From assembly GCA_949751835.1 (NCBI GenBank), contig CATKHK010000118.1, positions 1 through 64,000 on the forward strand: a DNA stretch of 64,000 bases, read 5' to 3'. Both the position numbers and the translations under genes were made by a program. The DNA is from Blepharisma japonicum. Taxonomy: Eukaryota > Ciliophora > Heterotrichea > Heterotrichida > Blepharismidae. Positions 1-12,884 of this stretch are shown one piece after another. Under the pieces are notes generated by a model. That model did not search any database. It was not told the origin of the DNA and saw only the letters and a program-made list of their open reading frames with translations. The stretch's first letter is position 1, and each line of letters starts with the position of its first letter.

Positions 1-3
1 AGG

Positions 4-888
4 TTATTGAAGCTGCCTTTCATTCTCAGAAATATAAACCCTAACAGCTTTTTGGATTTCTTCAAACTTTGTGAACCTTGTGGGTTTGTTCCTCATCGAA
101 TGCTTTATTCTTCTCGCTATTTCTATCTCAATTTCTTTATTTATTAGTATGCCCACACCCGCACTTCTTTCCGAACCTGGGCTTGTTACTCACTCATAGC
201 CAGCGATCCTCGGAAGGTCCAATGGTTCCACACAGTGAGTTTCGCATATTCCCATTATGTCTGGTGCTATTTCCTCTACGTACTTGCTGAGCTGTTGCTT
301 CTTGCTCCTGACTCCTTGTGCATTCGCGTGAGATAGCGTCTTGATCCTGGTTTGTCTTTCATGCCTAGTTCTCTTTGCTGATGGTGTTCCAAAATCTGCT
401 TCAGTCGTGGTCCTTTTCTTTGGGAATTCCATTGTGAGGCTATTGTCTCTTAGTTGCTTGCTTTGTGGTGATGGTATTTCATGTGGTGAATGTACTTGTA
501 TCGGCAACTTGACCTGCTGTGTCAACTTGCTATGTGCTAATGGGATGACCTGTAACTTCGGCATGTTCTGTAATGTCTGTTCAACTTGTATTGATGACCT
601 GTCTTGCACTTTTGGTATGATCTGTGGTGTTGGTTTGACCTGCATTGTTGGTATGACTTGTAGTTGCGATATGTCTTGGGGTGATCGCATATTTTGTAGT
701 GATGGCACTTCTTGTAGTGGATGTATATCTTGGAGTGATGGCAAGTCATGTAGCAATGACATGTCCTGCTGTGCTTGCAATGTCTGTTTATCTTGTAGTG
801 AGTTCATAATTTGCTTTGGCGATCTGTTCTGCATTGGTGGTATAATTCGCAATAACGGTGTGTCCTGTTGCGGCAACTTGGGTTTCAT
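4..888 (-). CDS. LINE ORF: hexapeptide repeat plus endonuclease N-terminal third
   Basis: About 294 codons are read from ATG at 888 to a TAA at 4-6. Residues 1-145 are an imperfect six-residue repeat with Gln at position 2 and often Pro at position 5. Residues about 180-255 match the first motifs of the EEP/APE endonuclease of LINEs: SHANAQGVRSKK, then APDIMGICETH (the metal-binding Glu in the ETH motif), then AGYEW and GVGILINKEI. The Trp in GYEW is a TGA codon. After about residue 255 the match to the family fades, and a TAA ends the frame well before the catalytic His/Asp motifs, so the ORF is either broken or shifts frame near the window edge. The Cys-rich reading of the opposite strand is a by-product of the repeat. 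Confidence 0.55.
450..888 (-). repeat. 18-bp degenerate tandem repeat (hexapeptide xQxxPx)
   Basis: Roughly 23 imperfect units of 18 bp encode units such as LQDIHP, LQEVPS, LQVIPT and LQNMPK. The opposite strand shows the same period as repeated TGTAGTGATGGCA-like words. Units are diverged but stay in frame. Confidence 0.75.
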
Positions 889-3742
889 CGCTGTGACGAT
901 ATGCAGTGTTGATAATAAGCTTCTGGCAACAAAAGAAATTATTTTTATCTATCAAAGGGTCATTCGAGCACTATTATGTCATTCAGAATTATTGTAATTT
1001 TTAAATTTTTTTATTAATTTTATTATTGTTATTACAGCTCTATTTTTACTTAAGTCTTTTGGATAAAAATTATGGTTGCTTTTATAGATGCATCTTATGC
1101 ATGCCTTTGAATCACATTGATCACTATTTTTTGTACAAGTATATTAATTTAAATCTAGTTTATTAAGGAAATCGTATCTCAAAATTGTATTTTTTAAAAT
1201 GAGGCAGCAAATAAGGTATTGATTAGCAATCTAATAATAGTTTTACATAAAATTCAAGCGGATCTATGGATCTTGTTATAAAAATAAGCTCACATATTTT
1301 GCTGTAGCTACTTTTTATTGCCTCAATAAAAAAATAGAACAGCAGAAATTAATCAAAAATATTTGGCAAAATTGATGTCGAAATTATCTGTAAAATCTAA
1401 TGATTTATATGGAAGAAAACTCTCAGTACCCTTGCATTACTGCTTTTTAAATGATGGAAATCTCTTTATAAATCGTGCTGCTCTCAGCTCTTCATCAGAA
1501 TTGCCACACAGATTGTTGCTTGTTCTAATTGCAGAGTTCCAAATTTTAATTTACTCCTAAACAATTTATTCAAATTGTATAATTAAAACAAATTCACTCC
1601 AATCCCATTTTATAGGGGCAAGAATACCTTAAGTGGCTGCTTCCTCTTTCGTAAGGGTTTTATTGCATAATTGATTTATTTAATAGTTCTATTTTGTTTA
1701 AAAGAATCATCATATTTGGCTTATGGTTTAGTTAATATCAATTTTGGTTAGCTCAATATTTGATTCAGACAAATTTTAATAAACAATAAAATTTTATGAT
1801 CTTAAAAGTAATATGGAATTTTCTTGGTTTTTAGCAATGATTAGAATGTAAAATGGGTACAAATATACAAATTGTACAATTAATGCCAAGTTCAATGCAC
1901 ACTATATTTACATAAATTAAATTTTTGATATAAAGCTGTAGTTGTTGCTCTAGAATGATGCTCCATGAGTGCAGCATTGCTTATAGCAGCAAAGCATTTT
2001 TCAAATTATAATATAAGTCATAAATATTTATCATCCGTAATATCCTTAATGATAGCAGAACATATTTTAATTTCTGGTGGCAAATAAAATTTTTCGATTA
2101 ATCTTTGACTTCTACTTTTATAATTAAAAAAGAAACTCAACTCATACTGGCGCATGCTGCAGATTTATCACCAGTTACATCTAAACTATCGGACAGCAGC
2201 AATCATCATAAGATAAATGACTGCATAAGAAAATTATTTAAAGAAGTGACTTGATGTTGTGGCATGATTTATCAGTGGAATCATAAAGCTACAAATTTGT
2301 GAAATTAATTCCAAGTCCATTATGCATTAAATTTACATAAATTTATTTCTGTTATATAAGCCAGCAGGTATCATCAAGTTGGTGCAAAAAATTCTCTGAT
2401 AAACAAAATTAAAGAAACTTTATCGGGAGGCTTCTGAAGCTAACAAGAAACATCATCCTGCAATTGTTGTGTATCACACACATATCAGTGGAATAATGGC
2501 TGGAAAGGAATTAAATCTACAAGCAACAGCAAGAGCTTCAACCATTTTCTTTAAAGACTCATTATTTCTTGGTGTCTGCGGATAGTAGCTTCAGGAACAA
2601 ACATATTTTTTCATAAAAATTGATTCATCTTATGCCAACAATGAGCTTTACAGGGCTGCCAAAATTAAAGTAATTTCTACTAATCTCAGCTCGCATTTGT
2701 CGAAAGAGTTATAAAAGCAATCAAAAAAGAGAAATGAAAAGAAATTTGTTTAACATACTAATGATTCATTATGCGCATATTCAATTTATACTTTGATTAA
2801 CATTTCGTTACTTCAAATCCATGCTGGTGTAGGCTACAGATGTGACACTAATTACACCTTTAAAAATTAAAATATCAGAAATGCTCTCATAAAACTTAAT
2901 AAAGGAAAAGCATCTACTTGCAGCTAGCTTCACAAAATTTCTGGAGTACATGCATAAATTTTTTTTATATTTTAAAAATATTTTTAGTTTTTTTAGAATT
3001 TGAAGGCCAAGATGTGCCAAGTTTTTGAAATAAAGCATATATTTGGATAATTTCATTTCTTCTGTATTTATCCAAGCACCTGCCTCAAACCAAAGATTTT
3101 AAATTTCTTGAAGATTCGATTTAATAAAATAAACTCTGCATTGTATGATGCAAGCTTATGTATGTGCATGCTAATACAAAATTTAAGAACTGCATTCTGG
3201 AGTGTATTGCTAAGGCTCATCTGCTATATTTTTTAAACAGAAATGTCTTATTGCTTTAGAGAAGAAGATGATTACAATCCATTCAATTTATAAGAGAGGT
3301 TAAATTTAGAAAAAAACTAATAGTAAATCAACTCCAAGACCTAAAGCTGATTTAGGTTGCCTAGCATAATATTTAATGAAACATTTTGATTGCTGGATAT
3401 TATAATAAAATCATTTGTAATATTCAATTAGTAAGGGCATTTAAATACAATATAAACGAGCATTTCAAGACAAAGACCCTAGAAAGTACAGAGAAATTGC
3501 GTTTTATTGAGTGCGTAAATGGATCAGGGTACGAAATTGATGTTGGAGATTATAAATGCAGCTAAAAAAATAGCTGAATCGGAATTTGGTTCTAATCCAT
3601 CTTTAAGTTTATTGAAGTGGGAGTCTATATTGCTGCAGATTGGATCAGATATACTATTATAAGTTTGATTTGCTAAAAGAGAAACTATTGATATTAATAT
3701 TAAAGAAAATTGTTTTATAATTTACATGTATTTATAAATAAT
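889..3742. other. Gene-free AT-rich gap with an imperfect direct repeat
   Basis: No reading frame of convincing length or composition is visible on either strand with TGA as Trp. An imperfect direct repeat of about 60 bp lies at about 1865-1924 and 2289-2347; both copies contain CCAAGT and TTTACATAAATT. A Lys/Leu-rich open stretch at 2808-3056 (-) could be a relic but has no recognisable motif. Confidence 0.5.
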
Positions 3743-6700
3743 TTAGATGTTAACGCTTTCTTCAGCTAGCATGTATTCTTCTGCAATTTCTAACCTAGTT
3801 TTATCATCTATTTTCATAACAGAATGGTTAACAGTGACTACATCAGTTTTTCCAGAAGGAGCGACTTCACTTTCTCTTTTCATTTCGTATTTCCCACCTG
3901 CAAATTTTAGATTTCTTTTTGCTAATGAGTCAGCTCTCACAGCAGATGTCAGCATAAATCTAAATAGCTGGGCAATATTTGGTTGCTCCGGCCTTATCAA
4001 TAGTGCAGGGAACCTTTTAGCTTGTAAAGCAAGCCCTAAACCAACAATAATTGCCCATCCAACAGCTTTAACAATCACAAGTTCTAAGTAGAAAGTATTG
4101 ATTCCAGATGAGACACTTGTCAAAAGCACAGATCAGCCAACACAAGACAATAAGACAATTTGCCACATGTTCATTCTGTCATAGTTAAAAGGTGGCTTTT
4201 TAACGTTGTACACAATAAATACAATAATTAAAACTAAATAGATAAATCCCTGTGCAGTTTTACTGTAGATAGAAATTGCTTTGTTCAGAGCTATATAGAT
4301 AACCTGCACAGTGCTTTTAATGATTAAATATTCAGGTTGGCATCTTATATTTTGCTCTAGCTTAAGATTTGTTCATATAGGCCGTACCAAAATAGATATA
4401 GTAAGATATAGTAGCAGTATAAAAATGCTGGTTATTGCATAGCCTGCATGAGTCCCCTGCCAACAAAACTCATGACAATCAAGATCCATATAGCTTGAAT
4501 CCAAATCTCTGCCAATTGATTTTGAGCATTTAAATACACTAAGAAGAATATTGACTATTGCTATAAAAAATGTATTTCCGAGAAGTGGTATTACAATCTC
4601 TCTGTATCTAAGAAGTCATCTAATCAAGAAAAGTTTATTTATCCATTCTTGGTTTCTCATTAAGGAAACAAAGCAATTTAAAAATCAAAAGCAAACAATT
4701 CCCAGCATAATATCTAGCCACATTCAATATATTGAACCCTTTATGCTCGCAAATTGCTCAACCCTGATATTTGACAAGCTACTTAGATATTCTGTGATTG
4801 GGTCTTTCTCGAACTTTGGACCTATATTAATATATTGGAAGGCCTCTACTATCATGGTGAACATTACAAAGAAGTCAGCGAACTGGATTTCTCTTTTGTC
4901 TGCTAGCTTTGGGTAAGGGTTCGCAAAGCCACGCCTCCACATAATGAAAGTAATGATTAAGCTGATTAGAGACAATGAGAAGCATATAGTAGAAAATGCA
5001 GCAATCCCTTTAATGGAATCTTCAGATAGAGATTCATCAAAAGGGCAGTCTGAGTTTATGGTGATAGTATCACTTGGAACAATATATGAAGGCCCAGGCC
5101 ATATGATATTTGAACTGATTTGTATTGGAGTGCTTGAAGTGGGTATATAATACCCAGGAACACTTTCATTATAAATTCCTGTCTGATTGCTTGCATAAAA
5201 ATTGTTGATACTTAGAATCATAAAGCTTCGATCATTCGAGGCTGAGTCTATTGCAATCGTTCCAGAAGCTCCAGTAATTCTTTGAGCCCGAGTACTTTTT
5301 ATTACAACTGCTGCGTTTTCGAAATCTTCTCCTTTTTTTATCGCAAAATCTACTCCATAAGCAGCTAACAAAGTCTGATCAAAGTGAGCACCTTTAAAGC
5401 TAGGAGAGCTTCCTCAATAACTCGCCATACTATTTTTAATTTTATTTCCGAATTCTCCAGTATACTCCACAGAATTCACGCTTATGGATCCACATAAAAT
5501 TTCCAATAGCTTTGGTAAATAGTTCTGCACATAATTTTGTATGATAGCTTGACCTCCAGTTTTCGATTGGAGGACCACAACAGCGTCGCCTTTTCGCATT
5601 CCGACATCATAGAGCGCTTCAACTGATTGGTAGCTTGAATTGGCTGATTGAAAAGTGAGGAAAATCCTCACGTTCGTATCCTTAACGGCTTGAAAGACAT
5701 ATTTATAATTTTCAAACATTGTCCTTACGTAATTTTGAGGCAAGATTCTTTTAGTTTCATCATTTGCAATTGTGATACCAGCTTTAGCAGCCTCGCTGGC
5801 AAAAGTCTGGTACATAGCTATGTTTGTGCTAGCATTAGCGTAAATAACGTTTACATTTTTTCATCCAAAAATTTGGCAAAGCTTTACTAGAACTACAGAG
5901 TTATAGCTACCGCTTGGAACAACCCTCATAAACTCAGGATATAAAGTTTTGTTTGAGAGAAGAGGACTTGGAACTGTATCCACATGCACCATAGAAATAT
6001 TCCATTCCCGTAAGAGAAGAATTGCACCAGCATTCCCTGCATAGTAGTCCGATCCAAGAAAGAACAAGCCTAGCTCATCTTTCAACGGATTATAGCATTT
6101 CACAGCTTTATCATAAATAAATACAGTGGTTCCGCAGCTGTTCTCTGTAAAAACAATTTTGAAATTTTCCAAAAGCAGAGAGCTATTATTTATTCAGTCT
6201 CTGGCAAAAAAGTTACCTTGTGATATGATTGGCTGATATGAGTTGTAGGTTCCATCCGGCTCAATTCCTGAACTAGTTAGAGACATTACAATAGGTGCCT
6301 TCGATATTGAAGGCTTTGCAGTCAAATTGCCAGGATAAATAATTTCACTTGACAAAGAAATTTTATTTTTCGTCACAGCTCCAACTGTCACCTTTGAAGA
6401 ATTGACAATATTCACCAAAGAAAATTTTGGAAATCGTCTATGGTTATCTGTATGGACGTCCATATATTGTTTTAATGAATTGCTGTCAATATTAGGGCTT
6501 TGGCTAGGTGAAATAAAATTAATATACTTAGTAACCAAGTTTGTAAATGCTTTAACAGTGAGTGCTTCATATTCAATATAAGATGTGGCATTTTCAAGAC
6601 CTTGTTCAACTAAGTACAAGAGCCCATCATTGATCCCTCCCCATATTCCTTCACTTCATATCAAAACCCCTGCACCTGCTTTATAAATTTTTTTATTTAT

Positions 6701-7324
6701 TAGAGAGGTTACAAAAATGTTTATATAATCACCTTCACAAAACATCACAAAAGTCTGCATTCCATTTGGCTTTAATAATCTACCTGCTATATTATCTAAA
6801 CTTTCTGAGCTTAAAGAATCTGTAATTGATACTTTTAATTTCACTTTTTCCAAGAGGTCTTCTTCAAACTGATTTGAAATCTTTATGGAATTGAGCGAGC
6901 TAGTGCTTACCAAAGCTATTTGGTTTCAGCCTAAATAGTTTAAAAATTCCTCAATAGCTGAGAGCTGACTTTGTAAGGAAGTATGCAAATGATATTGCCA
7001 TGCTCCTGTTGGGATTATGTTTGAATCTAAGCAAAGATTCAGCACATGGTTTTCTTCTGTGGCTGCTAATAAATATTGACTCAAATTGATATCAAAAGTA
7101 GCATCTATAACTACAGGAATTTGTCCTTTAAATAGATTTGAGAAATCTGTTGATATGCTTGCTGTGAAAAAAAGGATATCAAAAGTAGTTGAATTGCCTA
7201 TTATTTCTGACAAATTTTCTTGGAAAAAGGAAATAAGAGAGTTTGAGGTATTTTCTCCGAAGAAAACCAGAAGGTTAATTGAAGATAGTGCAAAGGTAGC
7301 AAAAAATAAATTTCTAGTCACCAT
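3743..7324 (-). CDS. Class-C-GPCR-like receptor with two ligand-binding (Venus flytrap) regions
   Basis: A single 1193-aa frame results when TGA is read as Trp; pieces split by TGA all share one phase. ATG is at 7324, followed by a short hydrophobic signal-like segment. Residues about 20-370 and 385-720 each resemble the periplasmic-binding/ANF-receptor fold. Landmarks are LQSQLSAIEEFLNYLGW in the first and FMRVVPSGSYNSVVLVKL followed by FGW in the second. From about residue 778 there are about eight hydrophobic segments, the first being IAAFSTICFSLSLISLIITF. This is the layout of GABA-B/metabotropic-type receptors, except that two flytrap regions lie in tandem instead of one. The ligand is unknown. 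The C-terminal tail of about 80 residues is charged and presumably cytoplasmic. A non-GPCR sensor with the same ectodomain cannot be excluded. Confidence 0.75.
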
Positions 7325-8602
7325 GATTCTAAATTATATGCAGGCCAATTATCAAGATTTTAAATGTTTGACTAAATATTTTTGGATAAAAATCTTTTTT
7401 TTATGCTAATTAATTTCAGAGTTTATTTAGCGATCTTGAACAAAAATCAAAACTTAAATTATGTCATCCTTATGTATTTTTTCATAATTATGATTTCACC
7501 AAGTTAGTTTTTCAAAATTAAAGAGCAGAAAATGAAAATTAGATTAGGTTAGATTAAAACCTGTTCCATTCCTTATGGTATCGTTCACTGCGAAACTGAA
7601 GGCATTAAAAGCATATAAGGAGGCTCATACATTTGCAAGAGTTCAAGTAGAAACTTAACTTTCTTTCATTTCCAACTCAAACATTCTCCAACTTTGCTTT
7701 AATCCGAGATTCTCCAGCCAGACACTCAATTCTACTCAGCTCTTTTAAACTTGAAAGAGTCACTTAAGAGTATTTCTGAGACTACAATTATATTTTGTCT
7801 CGCTAACCAAAAGATTCAAATGTTTATGCCATCCTGAACAAGGCTGTTAAGCCGCCCACCTGAAGGTTTCAGAAATTGTGCTGGGTTTCTCAGCTAGAGG
7901 CTATTATGGTTTGGGCAGATAAATTCATTGATTTCACTGACTAATAATAAGTATCTCCTTAGCTTTGAGCCAGAGGCTATTATGGTGCTTAGTCGGCTTT
8001 CTGGACCAAAAATTTATGCTCTAATATGCAAAAGATGCACGTCGCTGGAGGATTGGGGATAAGATAAGACATTAATAAAGGAAAGTTGGTAGCAAAAGTT
8101 GCTTCAAGAAGATAATAATATGTTGAAATTCTTCGTTAATTAATTAATGAATCTAATTCGATGCATGGCAAAGAAAAAATCTCCCTGCGAAGCCTTTATC
8201 AAATTTACTTTATAATTCCAACCTTATTTAATCTTATTTGATACCAGTATATTTGCATCTAATTGAAATTTGAAATAGACGGCTTTTTGCTTTTTAATAA
8301 GTGGTGAGAAATACTTTTATCAAAAATTCTCGAAATTTAAAGAGTTAAAGTTAATTAATTCATAGGTTTTATGCTAATTTTATTACTTCACAAAGAGTTC
8401 AATTAGTATTTTATCACAATTGTAAATTATTATTGATATGAGAATATCATAAACTAAGATTCTGCATTAATACAGTGTGAATATTAGCTAGTTTCGATTT
8501 AATATTATAGCAGTTTAAGAATAAGAAAGTATTAGTGAATTGCAATCATTTCGCAGATTTATTAGCTCATGCAACCATGATCAAGATAATTATTATTATT
8601 TA
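7325..8602. other. Gene-free gap, short direct repeat
   Basis: No supported gene. The 15-bp word AGAGGCTATTATGGT occurs twice, at 7896-7910 and 7972-7986. Short coding-like patches occur on both strands around 7680-8060 but do not join into an ORF. The 3' untranslated end of the CTR9 gene must lie just below 8603. Confidence 0.45.
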
Positions 8603-11182
8603 TTACGATTCCTCAGTTTTCTGGATCTTTGTAGGGACGTCCTCACTTGGCTCAGGCGACCTCTTCTTCCCGAGTAGCTCTTTCAGCTGTTCTTTTGCCC
8701 TTTCTCTTTCCTCTGCTTCTTTTTGCTCAATAGCTTTGTCATATTCCAGTGTTTTTTCGCTTTGCGCAAGCTGAACCTTAGCCATCTCGACCTTTTCCAC
8801 AATTTTCTTGGCAATAGTTTCCAAAATTTTCTTATCCTCAGTTCTAGCCTCATTTCCAGACCTCAATTCCCATTTAGTGTTGGTGATCAAGTCGTAAGCT
8901 TCAATGGCTTCCTGTAAATTGGCTATTGCAGTTTCTGTTTCTCTGACGCTTCTTCTCTCTTTTTTGAAAATCCAAAAAGCATGCTCGCTTAGCGCCAAAG
9001 CTGTGTTATAAACATTTACAAAGGTTTGTGGAAGACTTTTGAAAATGTCTATGCATTCTTTATATTTCCCACAGGCAGATAAAGCATTTGCCCAATAAGC
9101 TGCAAGCAAATCAGGCTCTAACGCTTTTTTCTCTCATGCCTTCGCATATATTTTTGCAGCAGCTTCATATTTTCCTTGTAAAAATTGCAGATGTGCTTGG
9201 TTTACCAATATAAAATCTAGACCTGGACATGCATCGAAAACTTGCTTAAAAGTTTCATGGGCTTGAGAGTAATCGCCATGCTCAGCCAAAATTATTGCAG
9301 CTCCTATAGCTGCGTATGCATTATGCTCATCCAAAGACAAGACTTTCAAGTAAAATTGGAGGGCTCTGCTTAAATTTTTGTCAGAGTGTTCAGACCTATT
9401 GTGCACTGCTAATTCGTAATATTGATTTCCCATAGCTAATAAAGCATACAAATCATGATGAGAATGCTCCATAATCACCTTATTGAAGGTTTCCAAAGCT
9501 TTTTTATATTCCCCTAGCTCTGCTTCAAGGCTTCCTTTGAGACATAAGGCATTGATTGGTTTTTTGTCAGCACTGATTGCTGACCTTGCATATTCTAGGG
9601 CTTTTACATAATCTTTTAGCTTCCGAGAGATCATTCCCAGTCTGATATAGGCGTCTGGGTAATGATTTTGTTCAGAAAGCAATTCTTGATAAAGTGCTTT
9701 GGCTTCTTCAAGCCTGTCGTTATCTTCATGCCAACGAGCCTTGTTATAAATTAAAGTCTTTTTCTTGTCTGTAATCAAGCCATAAGCGATTTCAGCGTTG
9801 GCTTGGTCACTGGTCTTATGCCTAAGAACAGCTATATTATTCAATAGTTCTTGTGGAGGGTCTTTTATGCCAGCCAATGCCCTTTCATATGCTTCTAAAG
9901 CTTGCTTCGGTTTTGAAATTTCAAGCAGTTGAGCTATTTCAATCCAAGCTTCGCAGTCATTCGGATTCATCCTTACCACCGCATTCAATTTTTCTAGCGC
10001 CGCATCTTTCTTGTGCTGCTTTGCCAGCAAAGATCCAAGAATCCTCAAAGATTCGTAGTTGTTTGGAACAATTTTGAGAACATTTTCAAAGCATGTGATT
10101 GCCTTGACAATATCATTTTGATAAATATACATTTGGCCAAGTCCATACTGAGCTAAGTACATGCCAGGGTTGAATTTTACAGCTTGATTATATTGTCTGA
10201 AAGCATTTTCCATGTTATTTTGCGCGTGATGGCAAACGGCCAAAATATAGTAGCATTCTGCTTTCAGCTTCAAAATATCTTGGATCTGCTTTTCTACTTC
10301 GGCAATGTGGCCTAGACAAAACTCAGCCATTTTGATGCTTCTCTCGTAGTCTTTCTTGTAAAAATAGTGCCTTGCCAAGTGCATGTTAGCAGCTGAGTTG
10401 TTTCTGTCAGCTTTGTAGGCTTTTACGACAAGATCAAGGTACTCTTTGTAGTTTCCTTTTTCATATTCAAGAATGGCGATCCCCATCAATGCTTCCGCAT
10501 TGTTCGGCTCTAAGTTGAGAACTCTTTTAAATGCTTTATAAGCAAGTTCTTTGTTCCCCAATTTATAATGGCATACAGCTAGTCCTAATCTGACGTTAGG
10601 TGGAATGCGTGGATTTATTCTAATAGCTTTTGCGTATTGCTGTAAAGCTTCTGAGTAAGACTCTCTGTGATATAAAATGCAAGCTCTTCCAAGTAGTGCT
10701 AGCACGTTATCAGGATCAGCTGTAATTGTGTTATTGAAGTAATAAACGCCGTTTTCCATCTGTCCTTTCGCGATCAAGAGGTAACCACGATAGATCCAGT
10801 TCTGGAATTCATTTACGTCTTTACTGTCAGCAGACCCTTTGATTGCTCCAGCTAAGTTGAAAAGTTCTTCCCTTTGAGCGCTTTCAGCACAAAGTAGGGC
10901 TTTTCCGAAATAGTAAGCAACTAGCCGGTTGAGCATTGAGATTCTTTCTTCTTTGGAGCTACGGTATTGAGGCATTTTTTCAAGGTCATCGCCTGATCCT
11001 GCTTTTAAAATGCGCTCAAACGCAGTATGCTTGCCTTCTTTGTAATATTTGACACCAAGCTGAAGCCAGATATTCAAGGGTGGTAAATCAGTGCTGAGGT
11101 GATCAAGAAGATCTTCGACTTCTGGAAGAGCTAGACTGTCTTCTAAATAATTCTCATATGATTGGGGAAGCGATATTGCCAT
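8603..11182 (-). CDS. CTR9: CTR9, TPR subunit of the Paf1 transcription-elongation complex
   Basis: 859 aa; one in-frame TGA (9134-9136) encodes Trp. The N-terminus carries the Ctr9 signature LNIWLQLGVKYYKEGK and is followed by tandem tetratricopeptide repeats through most of the protein (for example FNNTITADPDNVLALLGRA and LGSLLAKQHKKDAALEKLNA). The C-terminus, from about residue 760, is a charged, coiled-coil-prone stretch (EQKEAEERERAKEQLKELLG) ending with a basic KRSPEP patch. Ctr9 scaffolds Paf1C on RNA polymerase II and supports H2B ubiquitylation and H3 methylation. The protein is shorter than animal CTR9 (about 1170 aa), mainly because the disordered tail is reduced. ATG at 11182 directly precedes the conserved N-terminus. 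Confidence 0.9.
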
Positions 11183-12283
11183 TTTTATATTGAATTTTGC
11201 TTTATTTTTTTATAGTTTGAAATATTTATGATTAGATTTCGGTAAAATTAACATGCTCTGCCGTTTTAGTATCAAAAGCATTTAAAAATTTTTATTTGTT
11301 TTCAATTTATATTACTTTATTTATCCATCTAAAATAGCACAACACTGATAATTGATATCTAAATAACGATAGCTTTTTAAAATTTGCTCCTTTATCAGCG
11401 TAAAATAGATGAGATTAAGTTTGTCAACGGTAATGTGAATAATTACCCATCGCCTTGTCTTATTACAAAATTTTAATCTCGTAGTCTCGGATTTCAAATG
11501 AGGAAAATAGAAGGTTGCCATGATGGAACTACGATCTGAATTACTGGCCTCAAGGAATGATATTTTAATTTTTTATCTGTTTCTTGCTCAATGTAATCTA
11601 GCCTTATTTATATTGGTGTATCTTCATGTAAATGCAAGATTATCTCTTCAAGCTGCTAAAAATGGAGATCTCAGAATTATATAAATATGGAGCATTTGCT
11701 CAACTACTGATTCAGATGCATGAGATTTTGAGAGTAAAAAATGAACTATAATATATGAATATATTTCTCTAAGATAAATTCATTTTCCAATTAATTTCTA
11801 TAAGCAAAGATTATATTTTTATAATAATAGAGAACTATATAAAAAATTGATAGCAGATTTTTTTTATCTTTTATTATATATTGCCTATATTGCTTCATGT
11901 AGCTTCTCAGTCTCTAGAAGTTATTTTCTTAGAGGAGAAATCATAAACTTTCAACTTTATCAGCTTTCAATCAAGCTTTCTCTGCATACTGCAGCTAGTT
12001 ACTCCTAATTGACACAAATTCTCAGAGACGTTGAAGACCCTAAAATATCATTAGACCTTTAGAAGAAGTAAGTGATCTTTACCAAATCTCTAAATTATGC
12101 AGAGACCTAAATATTGTTCACTTAGTGATAGAAGGGAATATGAACTATTACTGCGAGTGAACTTTTTCAGCCTCAAGCTTGAAGAAAAATTATTTGAGAT
12201 CACTTTGATTACTCTTAGATTACTTTGGCTGAGAACAAGGACTTATTTTTAATACGAAACAATTCATTTTCATTTATAATATT

Positions 12284-12530
12284 TTGCAAATATATTCTCT
12301 CTTATTTAATGATATAGTAATAGAATATCAATCCAATATCGGCGAGGTAGTCGAAATATTGTCACTTTTGGGAGCTACTTTATATTATCTCTTCACTGAC
12401 TCCAAGAGAGCAGAAGCCATTCAAAAGGCTCTTCTGATTAAAATTTTGATAACTGCAGGAAATGGGGTTCTAATATGAAAAGAAAGCTATTTTGGCTCAA
12501 CCATTGAAAGCTCACTCATAATAACTTAAA
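12284..12530 (+). pseudogene. Coding-like relic, unrecognised
   Basis: An open stretch of about 80 codons contains IGEVVEILSLLGATLYYLF and AIQKALLIKILITAGNGV, and continues through one TGA (Trp) to a TAA. Composition is protein-like, but no family is recognised and no good start precedes it. It may be a fragment of a decayed gene. Confidence 0.25.
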
Positions 12531-12675
12531 AAGGCCAAGAGTTTACAAAATCAAGTGGCGACCATCTGGTCAATGCATTTTATAGTTTTACGCTAATTTT
12601 AGACACTCTCGAAGTAAAAATTCTTAGCAAATAAAAAAATCCTTGATTCTTCTTGTCCCCACAAGTTTTGTAAAA

Positions 12676-12884
12676 ATGATATTTTTTTGGTTAATAATAT
12701 TCAAAAATAGAAGTCGAGTTTTTGTTGGAACTCTCAATGCTACATTAGAAAAACCTCTGATTTATGTAGGAAATTCAACAGTAAAACCTGTACCGACCAA
12801 AAAAATTTTGAACTTATAAATACAGGCTTAGTGAATCCAGGTGGTTCGCTTACTTTAGATTTACCTATGTATGCTAAAAGTTAA
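12676..12884 (+). pseudogene. Coding-like relic in two frames, unrecognised
   Basis: ATG at 12676 opens a 47-codon frame containing RVFVGTLNATLEKPLIYVGN. In the next frame an equally protein-like stretch, NTGLVNPGGSLTLDLPMYAK, ends in TAA at 12882-12884. No intron of the local type (GTA...TAG, 15-16 nt) joins the frames, so a frameshifted gene remnant is the simplest reading. Confidence 0.3.

Larger units (their letters stand above)
1..888 (-). mobile_element. LINE (non-LTR retrotransposon), 5' part, runs to window edge
   Basis: The minus strand encodes a hexapeptide-repeat N-terminus followed by the start of an APE-type endonuclease of the kind found in non-LTR retrotransposons. No reverse transcriptase lies in the window; it would be beyond the left edge. 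The endonuclease reading needs TGA read as Trp (codon at 190-192), so the element uses the host code. No target-site duplication or 5' boundary can be placed. A degenerate host EEP-family nuclease gene is the alternative. Confidence 0.6.

Noticed and set aside
39-46. CCCTAACA, a heterotrich telomere-type unit, near the left edge
   Set aside because: A single copy inside LINE coding sequence; no tandem array, so no telomere.
341-997. Cys-rich 218-codon frame on the plus strand
   Set aside because: It is the antisense of the 18-bp repeat of the LINE ORF; the minus strand carries the recognisable endonuclease motifs.
2808-3056. 82-codon minus-strand frame
   Set aside because: Lys/Leu/Phe-rich, AT-driven composition with no motif or good start.
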